From Hyphomicrobiales bacterium (lineage in GTDB: Bacteria > Pseudomonadota > Alphaproteobacteria > Rhizobiales > Xanthobacteraceae): a DNA stretch of 64,000 nt. Below the pieces are notes generated by a model that worked only from the letters and a program-made list of their open reading frames with translations, was not told the origin of the DNA and ran no database searches. A program made the translations under genes and the position numbers. Below are positions 33,350-43,202 of this stretch, in pieces (position 1 is the stretch's first letter; every line of letters starts with the position of its first letter). Location: contig JACPOA010000008.1 in assembly GCA_016185205.1 (NCBI GenBank), positions 1-64,000 of the forward strand, in the 5' to 3' direction.

Positions 33350-34342
33350 ATGGCGAGCCAACAAATCAAAATCCTGATGGTCGCGATTGCCCTGGTGGCG
33401 TTCGTTTTTATCGTCCCGCAGTCGGGCTCGTTCGTCATCCTGCTGGCGACGCGCGCGATGGCGTTCGGGATTCTGGCCATGAGCGTCGACCTGCTGCTCG
33501 GCTACACCGGCATGTCCTCGATGGGGCAAGCGGCCTATTTCGGGGTCGGCGCCTATCTTACGGCGGTGCTCGCCACCAAATTCCATTTCGGCATGGGCTG
33601 GGATTTCTGGCTGGTGGTGGTGCTCGGCATTCTGATCGGGGCCGGATTGGCGGCGCTGTTCGGGCTGTTCGCGGTCCGCGCCGGCGGCGTCTATTTCCTG
33701 ATGATCACGCTGGCGCTCGGCCAATGCGTCTGGGGCCTGGCCTATCGCTGGAATTCGCTCACCGGCGGCGACAACGGCATCAATCTCAGCGGCCGGCCGA
33801 ATTTCGGCCTCGACCTGGGCAACGAGGTGATCTTCTTCTACCTCGTGTTCGGTTTTTTCGCCGTGTCGATGCTGATGATGTACGTGCTGGTGCGCTCGCC
33901 GTTCGGACAGAGCCTGGCCGGCATTCGCGAGCGCGAATTGCGCATGCAAATTCTCGGCTACAATACCTGGCTGCACAAATATATCGCCTTCATCATCGCC
34001 GGCGGCTTCGGCGGCCTGGCCGGCGTGCTGTGGGCGCACACCAACGGCCACGTCAGCCCCGAGACGGTCGTACTCACCACCTCGGTCGACGCGCTCCTGA
34101 TGGTGGTGCTCGGCGGCGCCGGCACGCTGATCGGCGCCACCATCGGCACCGCCATCGTGTTCGGGTTGCGCGAATATCTCAGCACGCTGGTGCCGTGGTG
34201 GCAGTACGCGCTCGGCGGCGTCTACGTGCTGACGATCCTCTATCTGCCGATGGGCCTGATGGGCATCCCGTCGCGCCTGCGGCAGCGATTCGCACAAGGC
34301 AAAAACGAAGACTCGAAAAAACTGGCAACGAAGCCTTCCTGA
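33350..34342 (+). CDS. livM: Liv-type ABC transporter permease (LivM family), system 1
   Basis: 330 aa, membrane protein with LivM signature GYTGMSSMGQAAYFGVGAY (near 49-67) and GGDNGIN (near 140), and the ATPase-docking loop GIRERELRMQILGYN. Starts 6 nt after the LivH gene. It forms the heteromeric channel with LivH and probably passes amino-acid- or carboxylate-like ligands. Confidence 0.95.
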   Translation: MASQQIKILMVAIALVAFVFIVPQSGSFVILLATRAMAFGILAMSVDLLLGYTGMSSMGQAAYFGVGAYLTAVLATKFHFGMGWDFWLVVVLGILIGAGLAALFGLFAVRAGGVYFLMITLALGQCVWGLAYRWNSLTGGDNGINLSGRPNFGLDLGNEVIFFYLVFGFFAVSMLMMYVLVRSPFGQSLAGIRERELRMQILGYNTWLHKYIAFIIAGGFGGLAGVLWAHTNGHVSPETVVLTTSVDALLMVVLGGAGTLIGATIGTAIVFGLREYLSTLVPWWQYALGGVYVLTILYLPMGLMGIPSRLRQRFAQGKNEDSKKLATKPS

Positions 34343-34382
34343 CTGAGACGGGAAGGTCAGGGTAAAACAAGGGAGGACGACA

Positions 34383-35633
34383 ATGACAAGCACACTGCAA
34401 AAAGTACTGTTGGGCGGCTGCCTCGCACTTGGACTTGGCTTGACCGCGCCGGCCGGCGCCGAAGAACTGCGCATCGGCTTCATCGCGCCCACCACCGGCA
34501 TCTTCGCCCAGGTCGGCAAGGACATGGTCGACGGCTTCCAGCTTTATCTCGACGAGCACGGCGGCAAGCTCGGCGGCGCCGACGTGAAATTCATCGTCGA
34601 GGACGACCAGGGCAAGCCCGACACCGGCGTCACCAAGGCCAAGAAACTTATCCTGCAGGATAAGGTGCAGATGTTCATCGGCGGCTTGCTGGCCTCGTCC
34701 GGCTATGCGCTGGCGCCGGTCAGCACCGCCGAGAAGACGCTCTACATCTCCTCCGTCGCGGCAGCCGACGACCTGACGCAGCGGCAACTCTCCAAGTATC
34801 CGTACTTCATCCGCACCAGTTGGAGCAGCTCGCAACCGCACCATGCGCTCGGCCAGTGGGCCTGCGATCAGGGTTACAAGAAAGTCGTCTCCATCGCCGC
34901 CGACTATGCATTCGGCTACGAAGTTCAGGGCGGCTTCCAGAAGGCGTTCGAGGATTGCGGCGGCAAGGTGATCCAGAAAATCTGGCCGCCGCTCGGCACC
35001 AAGGACTTCGGGCCCTATATCCCGACCATCAAGGCTGACGCGGATGCGATCTTCTCGCTCATGGTCGGCCCGATGGCGCTGCAATTCCCCAAGCAGCTGC
35101 GCGGCGCCGGCATCAAGAAGCCGATTCTCGGCGGCGGCACCAGCTACGACGAATTCGCCTTGCCGTTCATGGGCGACGAAGTGGTCGGCGACGTCTCGGC
35201 GCTGCACTACAGCGCGGCGATCGATACCCCGAAGAACCAAGCCTTCGTGAAGGCCTACCGCACTAAGTACGGCAAGGTGCCGTCCTACTATTCGGAAAAC
35301 AACTACACCACCGCCCAGTGGATCGACGAGGCGATGAAGAAGGCCGGCGGCAAATGGCCGGGGCCGGAGGCGTTCATCAAGCACATGGCAAGCATCAAGC
35401 TGGACACGCCGCGCGGTCCGGTGAGCATGGATGACATGCGCAATCCGATCGAGAACATCTACATCAAGAAGGTCGAGAAAAAGCAGTTGTTCGGCTACGA
35501 AAAGGCCGAGCTCTGGAACACCGTGATCAAGACCTATCCGAACGTCAGCCAGTTCTGGACCTACGGCAAGGAGAAGTTCCTCGCGCAGCCGGTCTACGAC
35601 CGCGACTTCCCGCCCTGCAAGTTCTGCGAATAG
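34383..35633 (+). CDS. Liv-type ABC transporter substrate-binding protein, system 1
   Basis: 416 aa. Sec signal peptide (MTSTLQKVLLGGCLALGLGL, AGA cleavage near 27), then a type I periplasmic binding fold (ELRIGFIAPTTGIFAQVGKD). The C-terminal VSQFWTYGKEKFL segment is shared with the binding protein of system 2, so the two are paralogues; this one ends with CKFC. GGGAGG ribosome site. A terminator follows it inside the operon, as expected when binding protein must exceed the membrane parts. Confidence 0.94.
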   Translation: MTSTLQKVLLGGCLALGLGLTAPAGAEELRIGFIAPTTGIFAQVGKDMVDGFQLYLDEHGGKLGGADVKFIVEDDQGKPDTGVTKAKKLILQDKVQMFIGGLLASSGYALAPVSTAEKTLYISSVAAADDLTQRQLSKYPYFIRTSWSSSQPHHALGQWACDQGYKKVVSIAADYAFGYEVQGGFQKAFEDCGGKVIQKIWPPLGTKDFGPYIPTIKADADAIFSLMVGPMALQFPKQLRGAGIKKPILGGGTSYDEFALPFMGDEVVGDVSALHYSAAIDTPKNQAFVKAYRTKYGKVPSYYSENNYTTAQWIDEAMKKAGGKWPGPEAFIKHMASIKLDTPRGPVSMDDMRNPIENIYIKKVEKKQLFGYEKAELWNTVIKTYPNVSQFWTYGKEKFLAQPVYDRDFPPCKFCE

Positions 35634-35642
35634 ACGGCAAAA

Positions 35643-35679
35643 CGCCGGGGCTCAGCCAATGGGCCCCGGCGCTTTTTTC
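35643..35679 (+). terminator. Intra-operon terminator after the system 1 binding protein
   Basis: CGCCGGGGC (35643-35651) and GCCCCGGCG (35663-35671), a perfect 9-bp stem, followed by TTTTTT (35673-35678). It lies between the binding protein and LivG genes and probably lets only part of the transcription continue to the ATPases. Confidence 0.85.
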
Positions 35680-35695
35680 AGTCGAGGATGGACGC

Positions 35696-36484
35696 GTGAG
35701 CACTGACACTCAGATGAATGGCGGCCAAACGACTGCCAGCGAAGTCGCGGTCCTCGAGCTCAAGGGCCTGTGCAAAAGCTTCGGCGGCCTGCAGGCCACG
35801 CGCGACGTCACGCTGCGCATCATGGCGGGCGACCGCAAGGCCATCATCGGCCCGAACGGCGCCGGCAAGACCACGCTGTTCAATCTCATCACCGGCATTT
35901 ATCCGGTGACATCGGGACAAGTCCTTTTGTTCGGTCAGGACGTCACCAGCTGGCCGAGCCACCGGCGCACCGCGCTCGGCATGGCGCGCACGTTCCAGGT
36001 CACCAGTCTGTTTCCCAGACTGACCGTGCTCAACAACGTGCTGCTGGCGATCAAGGGCTTGCGGCCATCGAAATTCGTGATGTGGCGCTTCCTGTCGTCA
36101 TACAAAGAAGTCTACGACAAAGCCCATCATCTGCTCGAACAAGTCGGCTTCCTCGACCGCAAGGACACCGAAGTCCGCAATCTTTCGCACGGCGAACAGC
36201 GCCAGCTCGAGATCGTACTGGGCTTGGCCAGCGATCCGAAAATTCTGCTGCTCGACGAGCCGGCCGCCGGCCTGTCCTCGGGCGAGTCCACCGAGATGAC
36301 CGAGTTTCTCATGAAGCTCGATCCCAAGCTGGCGATCCTGCTGATCGAGCACGACATGGACGTGGTGTTCGACGTCGCCGACGAGATCTCGGTGCTGCAT
36401 TTCGGCGAAGTGCTGGAAACCGGCGCGCCCGAGGCCATCAAGAAAAGCAAGCGCGTGCAAGAAATCTACCTGGGGACGGATTGA
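35696..36484 (+). CDS. livG: Liv-type ABC transporter ATP-binding protein (LivG family), system 1
   Basis: 262 aa. Walker A GPNGAGKT (near 50), ABC signature LSHGEQRQ and Walker B ILLLDEPAAGLS. The long Q-loop to signature spacing is that of LivG. GTG start at 35696 with GAGGAT upstream; an in-frame ATG six codons downstream is an alternative. Starts 17 nt after the terminator T-run. Confidence 0.94.
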   Translation: MSTDTQMNGGQTTASEVAVLELKGLCKSFGGLQATRDVTLRIMAGDRKAIIGPNGAGKTTLFNLITGIYPVTSGQVLLFGQDVTSWPSHRRTALGMARTFQVTSLFPRLTVLNNVLLAIKGLRPSKFVMWRFLSSYKEVYDKAHHLLEQVGFLDRKDTEVRNLSHGEQRQLEIVLGLASDPKILLLDEPAAGLSSGESTEMTEFLMKLDPKLAILLIEHDMDVVFDVADEISVLHFGEVLETGAPEAIKKSKRVQEIYLGTD

Positions 36485-36487
36485 CCC

Positions 36488-37189
<702 letters not shown>

Positions 37190-37398
37190 AACATGATGGC
37201 TGTGCGCCGCGACCGGGCTTTACATCATGGAAGCGCTTGGCCGATGATGGGCTTGGTTTGGTCCGCCGCGATCGGGCACGGCGGCCCCGCGACGAACGTG
37301 ACTTTTGCGTTGCTTACGGCCGTTCAAGGCCGATCATAAATGGCCGGACACGGCCTTAAAATCAAAGCCCCAACTGGGGCAATAGAGGGAGGATAACA

Positions 37399-38640
37399 AT
37401 GGCTCGCAAGTTTACCCGCCGTAAATTCATGGCCGGAACGGCAATGGGCGTCGCAGCGGCGACGTTCAAATTTCCCGCACCTGCGATCGCGCAGGCGGCG
37501 CCGTTCAAGCTCGGCTTGCTAACCGTCAAGACCGGCCCGCTCGCGCAGGGCGGTATCCAGATGGAACAGGGCGTGGTCACGTACCTGAAAGAGAAGAGCT
37601 ACACCTTTGCCGGCCGCAAGGTCGAATTCATCTCCGCCGACACCGGCGGCAGCCCGGCCGGCACCAAGACCAAGGCGCAGGAACTGGTCGAACGCGAAAA
37701 GGTCGACGCCATTCTCGGGCCGCTGGCCGCCTTCGAATTGCTGGCGATCACCGACTACATCAAAGAGCAGAAGACCCCGATGCTCAGCCTCGCCGGCGCC
37801 GAGGACATGACGCAACGGCGCCCGAACCCCTACTTCCTGCGACCGTCGGCGACCTCCGCGCAGGCCATGCATCCGATGGCCGATTTCGCCGCCAAGGAAC
37901 TCAAGCTCAAGAAGGTCATCACCATCTCCGAGGACTTCGCCTTCGGCCATGAGCAGATGGGCGGCTTCCAGCAGACTTTCGAGGAGGCCGGCGGCAGGAT
38001 CGTCAACAAGATCTGGCCGCCGCTGGTCACACCCGACTACACCCCCTTCGTCGCGCAGATCGCGGATTGCGACGGCGTGTGCCAGGGCTTCGCCGGGTCG
38101 AACCCGCTGCGCTTCTTGAAAACCTACGCCGCGGCCGGGCTTAAATTTCCGGTAGTGACCGGGGAAACCGGCGGCGACGACGCGCTGTTGCGCAGCTTCG
38201 GCGACGAGGCTCTCGGCATGTACAGCTGCTGCCCCTATACGCTCGACTACGCCAACGACAGCAACAAGCGTTTCGTCGCCGCGATGCAAAAGGATTACGG
38301 CATCGATCCGGGCTTCTATGCCGCGGGACTTTATGTCGCAGCCGCGGTGGTCGACGCCGGCCTGCAAAAAAACAACGGCAAGTCCGACGACAAGGAAGCC
38401 TTCGTGAAAGCCCTGCGGTCGGTGGACTTGAAGGATACGCCGCGCGGCCAGATCAAGTTCGACCATTTCGGCAATGTTGTCGGCGACTTCTTCATCCGCC
38501 GGGTCGAAAAGGTGAACGGCAAGCTGGTCAACAAGACCCTCAAGACCTACAACAACGTGAGTCAGTTCTGGACCTACGACGAAAAGAAATTCCTCGCGGC
38601 GCCGGTCTATTCGCGCAATTACCCGCCGCTCAAGACGTAA
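37399..38640 (+). CDS. Liv-type ABC transporter substrate-binding protein, system 2
   Basis: 413 aa. Twin-arginine signal RRKFMAGTAMG at residues 7-17 with cleavage after AIA (near 31), so Tat export is predicted, unlike the Sec signal of system 1. Type I binding fold and a C-terminal VSQFWTYDEKKFL shared with the system 1 protein. GGGAGG ribosome site. First gene of system 2, followed by a strong hairpin and a dispersed repeat before LivH. Confidence 0.94.
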   Translation: MARKFTRRKFMAGTAMGVAAATFKFPAPAIAQAAPFKLGLLTVKTGPLAQGGIQMEQGVVTYLKEKSYTFAGRKVEFISADTGGSPAGTKTKAQELVEREKVDAILGPLAAFELLAITDYIKEQKTPMLSLAGAEDMTQRRPNPYFLRPSATSAQAMHPMADFAAKELKLKKVITISEDFAFGHEQMGGFQQTFEEAGGRIVNKIWPPLVTPDYTPFVAQIADCDGVCQGFAGSNPLRFLKTYAAAGLKFPVVTGETGGDDALLRSFGDEALGMYSCCPYTLDYANDSNKRFVAAMQKDYGIDPGFYAAGLYVAAAVVDAGLQKNNGKSDDKEAFVKALRSVDLKDTPRGQIKFDHFGNVVGDFFIRRVEKVNGKLVNKTLKTYNNVSQFWTYDEKKFLAAPVYSRNYPPLKT

Positions 38641-38651
38641 TCAAATTCGCT

Positions 38652-38678
38652 CCGCGGGCGCCGCACGGGCGCCCGCGG
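38652..38678. terminator. Strong hairpin after the system 2 binding protein
   Basis: CCGCGGGCGCC (38652-38662) and GGCGCCCGCGG (38668-38678): perfect 11-bp stem, 5-nt loop. Only a weak TCCATTT follows, so it may stabilise the upstream message or end it partly rather than fully. Confidence 0.6.
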
Positions 38679-38686
38679 TCCATTTG

Positions 38687-38735
38687 CGCATGATCGCGAA
38701 GCATGAGAAACGATCTTTGGCAAGGATCATGTGCG
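38687..38735. repeat. Degenerate CGCATGATC repeat
   Basis: CGCATGATC at 38687-38695 and GGATCATGTGCG ending at 38735 are the ends of a family of elements also at 45019-45104 and 52613-52659. A TTCAATTCGATCGGAAT segment to about 38775 often accompanies this element in related bacteria. Confidence 0.6.
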
Positions 38736-38814
38736 AGCAGAATGCTGGGTCGGGTTTCAATTCGATCGGAATCGTTTAAGACCAAAGCATGACGAGGGCG
38801 GGAACATTGCGGCT

Positions 38815-39687
38815 ATGAGTTTTTGGCTGGTGCTGACGGTCAACAGCGTCACCTTCGGTGGATTGCTGTTTCTGCTGTCGGCGGGCTTCTCCTTGATCTT
38901 CGGGCTGATGCGTATTCCAAATTTGACGCACGGCTCGCTGTTCATGCTGGGCGCCTATGTCGGCGCCACCTTCGTCGTGGGCCTGCTCGGCTTCCAACTG
39001 AATTTCTGGCTGGCGGCGGTGATCGCCACGTTGACGGTGGCCGCGGCCGGCGCCTTGGCGGAACGGTTGCTGCTGCGCCAGTTGCCGGGCGACCAGCTGG
39101 CGCAGGTGCTGGTGACGCTCGGCCTGTCGTTCATGGCCGCCGATTTCTGCCTGATGGTGTGGGGCGGCGACCCGCTCTCGGTAGAGACGCCGGGCGGGCT
39201 CGGCGGCTTCGCGCGCTTCGGCGTCGCGGTGTTTCCGATCTACCGGCTGGCGATCATCGCCATCGCGGTAGTGGTCGCGCTCGGTCTTTGGCTGCTGCTC
39301 GACCGTACCCGGCTCGGCGCCATGATCCGCGCCGGCGTCGACGACCCCGACATGGCGCGCGTGGTCGGCATCCGCGTCTCGCAGCTGTTCACCATCGTGT
39401 TCGCGCTCGGCGCCGGGCTGGCCGCCTTCGCCGGCATCATCGGCGGGCCGATCCTGTCGGTCTATCCCGGCCTCGACCAGGACATGCTGCCGCTGGCGCT
39501 GGTGGTGGTCATTCTCGGCGGCAGCGGCAGCCTGCTCGGCTCCTTCGTCGGCAGCATCATCGTCGGCTTCATCTATAATTTCGGCCAAGCGCTGCTGCCG
39601 GAGCTCGCTTATTTCGTGTTGTTCATGCCCATGCTGCTGGTGCTGCTGTTGCGGCCGCAGGGCCTGTTCGGAAGGCACGTGCCGTGA
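38815..39687 (+). CDS. livH: Liv-type ABC transporter permease (LivH family), system 2
   Basis: 290 aa, typical LivH length, with MRIPNLTHGS (near 33-42) and the coupling loop GVDDPDMARVVGIRVSQ. The ATG at 38815 begins the family-typical N-terminus (MSFWLVLTVNS); the frame is open to 38731 but that part lies in the repeat. Its stop overlaps the GTG start of LivM by 4 nt. Confidence 0.94.
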   Translation: MSFWLVLTVNSVTFGGLLFLLSAGFSLIFGLMRIPNLTHGSLFMLGAYVGATFVVGLLGFQLNFWLAAVIATLTVAAAGALAERLLLRQLPGDQLAQVLVTLGLSFMAADFCLMVWGGDPLSVETPGGLGGFARFGVAVFPIYRLAIIAIAVVVALGLWLLLDRTRLGAMIRAGVDDPDMARVVGIRVSQLFTIVFALGAGLAAFAGIIGGPILSVYPGLDQDMLPLALVVVILGGSGSLLGSFVGSIIVGFIYNFGQALLPELAYFVLFMPMLLVLLLRPQGLFGRHVP

Positions 39688-40652
39688 GCGCCCGCAACCT
39701 CGCCATCGCGCTCGCCTTCCTGGCGCTCGTTACCCTGCCGTTCTGGATGCCGGGCATCTACTACATCAATGTCGGCAGCCAGATCCTGTTCTACGCCATC
39801 TTCGCGCTCGGCCTGAACGTGCTGGTCGGCTATGCCGGGCTGGTGTCGCTCGGCCATGCCGGCCTGTTCGGCGTTGCCGCCTACGCGACCGGCTACATGC
39901 TGCAATTGGGCTACGGCCACACCGAGGCGATCCTGGTCGCGCTGGTGATCGGCGTGGCCTCGATGGCGCTCTACGCCGTGCTGTCGCTGCGTTCGACCGG
40001 CATCGGCTTCATCATGATCACGCTGGCGCTCGGCGAAATCCTGTGGGGCCTCGCCTACCGCTGGATCAGCCTGACCGGCGGCGACAACGGCATCAACGTG
40101 CCGACGCGACCGGCGCCGTTCGGATATTCACTCACGGTGCCGACGACGTTTTATTACGTGACGCTGATTATTTTCGTAGCTTCGGTCGTCTTGTCGGCGG
40201 TGTTCGTCAACTCGCCGTTCGGCGCATCGCTGATGGGCACGCGCGACCAGCCGCGCCGCATGAACGCGCTCGGCTATCACGTCTGGATGATCCGCTTCTA
40301 CGCCTGCCTGTTCTCCGGGCTGCTGACCGCCCTGTCTGGCATCCTGTTCGTCTATTACACGCAATTCATCAGCCCGCAGACGCTCTCGCTCACCTCCTCG
40401 GCCGAAGTGCTGCTGATGGTGATCTCCGGCGGCCCCGGCACGCTGCTCGGACCGATCGTCGGCGCCGGCCTGGTGGTCGTGGTGAAAAACGTGGTCAGCG
40501 GCTTCATCGAACGCTGGAACTTCCTGCTGGGCGCCATCTTCGTCGCCATCGTCATCCTGATGCCGGAGGGGCTGGTGCCGGGCACCGCGCGGCTGTGGCG
40601 GCTGGCCTTCCGCAAACGCGCCAAACCGGTCAAGACGGAGACGCCATCATGA
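39684..40652 (+). CDS. livM: Liv-type ABC transporter permease (LivM family), system 2
   Basis: 322 aa membrane protein with GYAGLVSLGHAGLFGVAAY (near 48-66) and GGDNGIN (near 132), plus the docking loop GTRDQPRRMNALGYH. GTG start overlapping LivH; its own stop overlaps LivG by 4 nt, giving a tightly coupled H-M-G-F unit. Confidence 0.95.
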   Translation: MSARNLAIALAFLALVTLPFWMPGIYYINVGSQILFYAIFALGLNVLVGYAGLVSLGHAGLFGVAAYATGYMLQLGYGHTEAILVALVIGVASMALYAVLSLRSTGIGFIMITLALGEILWGLAYRWISLTGGDNGINVPTRPAPFGYSLTVPTTFYYVTLIIFVASVVLSAVFVNSPFGASLMGTRDQPRRMNALGYHVWMIRFYACLFSGLLTALSGILFVYYTQFISPQTLSLTSSAEVLLMVISGGPGTLLGPIVGAGLVVVVKNVVSGFIERWNFLLGAIFVAIVILMPEGLVPGTARLWRLAFRKRAKPVKTETPS

Positions 40653-41386
40653 GCGCGCTCACCGTCACCGGCCTGTGCAAGTCGTTCGGCGGTCTGCATG
40701 TGACCACCAACGTCAACCTCAATGTCGAGCCGGGCGAGCGGCGGCTGATCATCGGGCCCAATGGCGCCGGCAAGACCACGCTGTTCAACCTGATCACCGG
40801 CGAGCTCTCGCCCGACAGCGGCTCGATCCAGCTGTTCGGGCAGGACATCACCAAGACGCCGAGCCGGCGCCGCCCGCATCTCGGCATGGCGCGCACCTAC
40901 CAGATCATCACGCTGTTTCCGCGCGATACCATCATCCACAACGTCTCGCTGGCGCTGCTCGGCCTGTCGCCGGCGCGCTGGAATCCGGCGATTAACATCA
41001 AGCGGCAAGGCCATCTGATCGAGCACGGGCTGGCGGCGCTGGAACGGGTCGGCCTCGCCCATATCGCCGAACGGCCGCTGGCGCAGACCTCCTATGGCGA
41101 GCGCCGGCGCGTCGAGATCGCCATGGCGCTGGCGCAGAACCCGAGACTGCTGCTGCTCGACGAGCCGTTTGCCGGGCTGTCGATCGACGAGCGGCGCGAC
41201 GTGCAGCAGCTGCTGCTGGCGATCCCGCGCGACGTCACCATGGTGATGATCGAGCACAACATGGACGTGGCGCTGGAATTCGCTGAGCGCATCACGCTGT
41301 TGCATTTCGGCGAGGTGATCGTCGAAGGCAACCGCGCCGAAGTGGTGGACAATCCGCGCACGCGGGAGGTCTATCTTGGCCACTAG
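40649..41386 (+). CDS. livG: Liv-type ABC transporter ATP-binding protein (LivG family), system 2
   Basis: 245 aa. Walker A GPNGAGKTT (near 36), signature TSYGERRR and Walker B LLLLDEPFAGLS. The ATG at 40649 is set by the 4-nt overlap with LivM; the long open frame before it is LivM out of frame. Overlaps LivF by 11 nt, as in system 3. Confidence 0.94.
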   Translation: MSALTVTGLCKSFGGLHVTTNVNLNVEPGERRLIIGPNGAGKTTLFNLITGELSPDSGSIQLFGQDITKTPSRRRPHLGMARTYQIITLFPRDTIIHNVSLALLGLSPARWNPAINIKRQGHLIEHGLAALERVGLAHIAERPLAQTSYGERRRVEIAMALAQNPRLLLLDEPFAGLSIDERRDVQQLLLAIPRDVTMVMIEHNMDVALEFAERITLLHFGEVIVEGNRAEVVDNPRTREVYLGH

Positions 41387-42098
41387 CGCGCTCAGCATCG
41401 AACATATCGACGCGTTCTATGGCGACAGCCACGTGCTGGGCGACGTCTCGTTCGAACTGGGCGAGGCGCGCATGCTCGGCCTGCTCGGGCGCAACGGCGC
41501 CGGCAAATCGACCTGCATGCACGTCGCCATGGGGCTGCTGCCGCCGCGCCGCGGCGCGGTGCGCGTGTTCGGCACAAACGTCGCCGGCATGTCGCCCGAG
41601 ATGATCGCCGCCCGTGGCGTCGCGCTGGTGCCGCAGGGCCGCCGCATCTTCAAGAGCCTGACGGTGCGCGAGAACCTGGTGGTGGCCGCCCGCAAGCCGG
41701 ACGCCGGCAGCAAGCACGCGCCGTGGACCGCCGACACCGTGTTCGCGATGTTTCCGCGCCTGCAGGAACGGCGCAGCCAAATTGCCGCGCATCTGTCGGG
41801 TGGCGAGCAGCAGATGCTGGCGATCGGCCGCGCCCTGATGGGCAATCCGCGCGTACTGCTGATGGACGAGCCGTCCGAAGGCCTGGCGCCGCAGATCGTC
41901 GCCGAGGTGATGGCCACCATCCGCAAGCTGAAGGAAAGCGGGCTGTCGATCGTGCTGGTCGAGCAGAACCCCAAGCTGGTGTTCGACGTCGCCGACGATA
42001 TCGTCATCCTCAACACCGGCCGCGTCGCGGTGGTCTCCACGCCTAGCGAGCTGAGCAAGGACGGCGTCGACCTGCGCCAGCATCTGGGCGTCTTTTGA
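41376..42098 (+). CDS. livF: Liv-type ABC transporter ATP-binding protein (LivF family), system 2
   Basis: 240 aa with Walker A GRNGAGKST, signature LSGGEQQM and Walker B LLMDEPSEGLAP. TTG start at 41376, chosen because GGGAGG lies 6 nt upstream and no ATG gives the full N-terminus. It overlaps the LivG gene by 11 nt; the same start and overlap occur in system 3. An amidohydrolase gene follows 26 nt later. Confidence 0.93.
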   Translation: MATSALSIEHIDAFYGDSHVLGDVSFELGEARMLGLLGRNGAGKSTCMHVAMGLLPPRRGAVRVFGTNVAGMSPEMIAARGVALVPQGRRIFKSLTVRENLVVAARKPDAGSKHAPWTADTVFAMFPRLQERRSQIAAHLSGGEQQMLAIGRALMGNPRVLLMDEPSEGLAPQIVAEVMATIRKLKESGLSIVLVEQNPKLVFDVADDIVILNTGRVAVVSTPSELSKDGVDLRQHLGVF

Positions 42099-42124
42099 CC
42101 GATCAAGAAGCAACGAGGAATGAA

Positions 42125-43195
42125 ATGGCGAATGTCTGGAACAAATACGCGAACACCGCGGCGCGCAAACACGGCAAGCCGGGACGCGAGGTGAGGCCGA
42201 AAAGCCTCACTCTCGATATGCACGCGCATGTCGCGGTGCCGCGTGTCGCCGAGATCGTGACGCCGCATCTCAAGAACGCCACCGATCCGCTGGTTGCCGC
42301 TTCGACCCCGGAGACGCAGGCGCTGATGGCAAAGCAGGCCGCCGACATCAGCACACGCATCAGCACCACGGACGAACGCTTTGCCGTGATGGACGAGATG
42401 GGCGTCGACATGCAGCTCGTCTGCCCGGCGCCGCCGCAAATCTATTACTACCTTCCGGTCGATGTCGGCGTGCAGGCCGCACGCGCGCTCAACGACGGCA
42501 TCGCCGAATATGTCGGCAAGCATAAGGACCGGCTGGTTGCGCTCGGCGGTGTGCCAATGCAGGACGGCAATGAGGCGGCCACGGAGCTCGAGCGCGGCAT
42601 GAAGCAACTCGGCTTCAAGGGCGCCGAGATTCTCACCAACGTCAACGGCAAGGAATTGTCCGATCCAGCCTTCGCGCCGTTCTGGAAAAAGGCCGAAGAG
42701 CTTGACGCGCTGGTGCTGATTCATCCGACCGGCTTCACCCAGCCGCAGCGTTTCGGGCGCTTTTACTTCAACAACGTGATCGGCAATCCGCTCGATACGA
42801 CGATGGCGCTGCACTACCTGATTTTCGATGGCGTGTTCGAACGCCATCCCAAGCTTCGCGTGCTCTCCGTGCACGGCGGGGGCTTCCTCGGCGCCTATTC
42901 CGGCCGCATCGATCATGCCTGGGGCGCGCGCTCCGATGCGCATGGCAGCCTGCCGAAGCCGCCGACGACCTATCTGCGGCGCAACGTCTATCTCGACACC
43001 GTGGTCTTTACCCCGCACCAGCTCGAGGCGCTGGTAAAGACCTATGGCGCCGACCGCATCGTTCTCGGCACGGATTATCCTTATGACATGCTGGAGTATG
43101 ATCCGATCGGCCATGTCGCGTCGGTCGAAAGCTTCGACGACGCAGCACGGGCCGCGATCTGCGGCGGCAACGCAAAGAAGTTATTGGGACTCTAG
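42125..43195 (+). CDS. Amidohydrolase family 2 metal-dependent hydrolase/decarboxylase
   Basis: 356 aa, TIM-barrel amidohydrolase of the ACMSD/gamma-resorcylate decarboxylase type. Metal ligands: MHAHV (near 30), His in LIHPTG (near 206), His in SVHGGGFLG and Asp in GTDYPYDM (near 324). Such enzymes decarboxylate or hydrolyse aromatic and heterocyclic acids. The ATG at 42125 has GAGGA 8 nt upstream; a TTG at 42095 inside LivF is less likely. It follows LivF of system 2 by 26 nt, so it probably shares that operon and may act on the imported compound. Confidence 0.92.
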   Translation: MANVWNKYANTAARKHGKPGREVRPKSLTLDMHAHVAVPRVAEIVTPHLKNATDPLVAASTPETQALMAKQAADISTRISTTDERFAVMDEMGVDMQLVCPAPPQIYYYLPVDVGVQAARALNDGIAEYVGKHKDRLVALGGVPMQDGNEAATELERGMKQLGFKGAEILTNVNGKELSDPAFAPFWKKAEELDALVLIHPTGFTQPQRFGRFYFNNVIGNPLDTTMALHYLIFDGVFERHPKLRVLSVHGGGFLGAYSGRIDHAWGARSDAHGSLPKPPTTYLRRNVYLDTVVFTPHQLEALVKTYGADRIVLGTDYPYDMLEYDPIGHVASVESFDDAARAAICGGNAKKLLGL

Positions 43196-43202
43196 CGCCC
43201 CG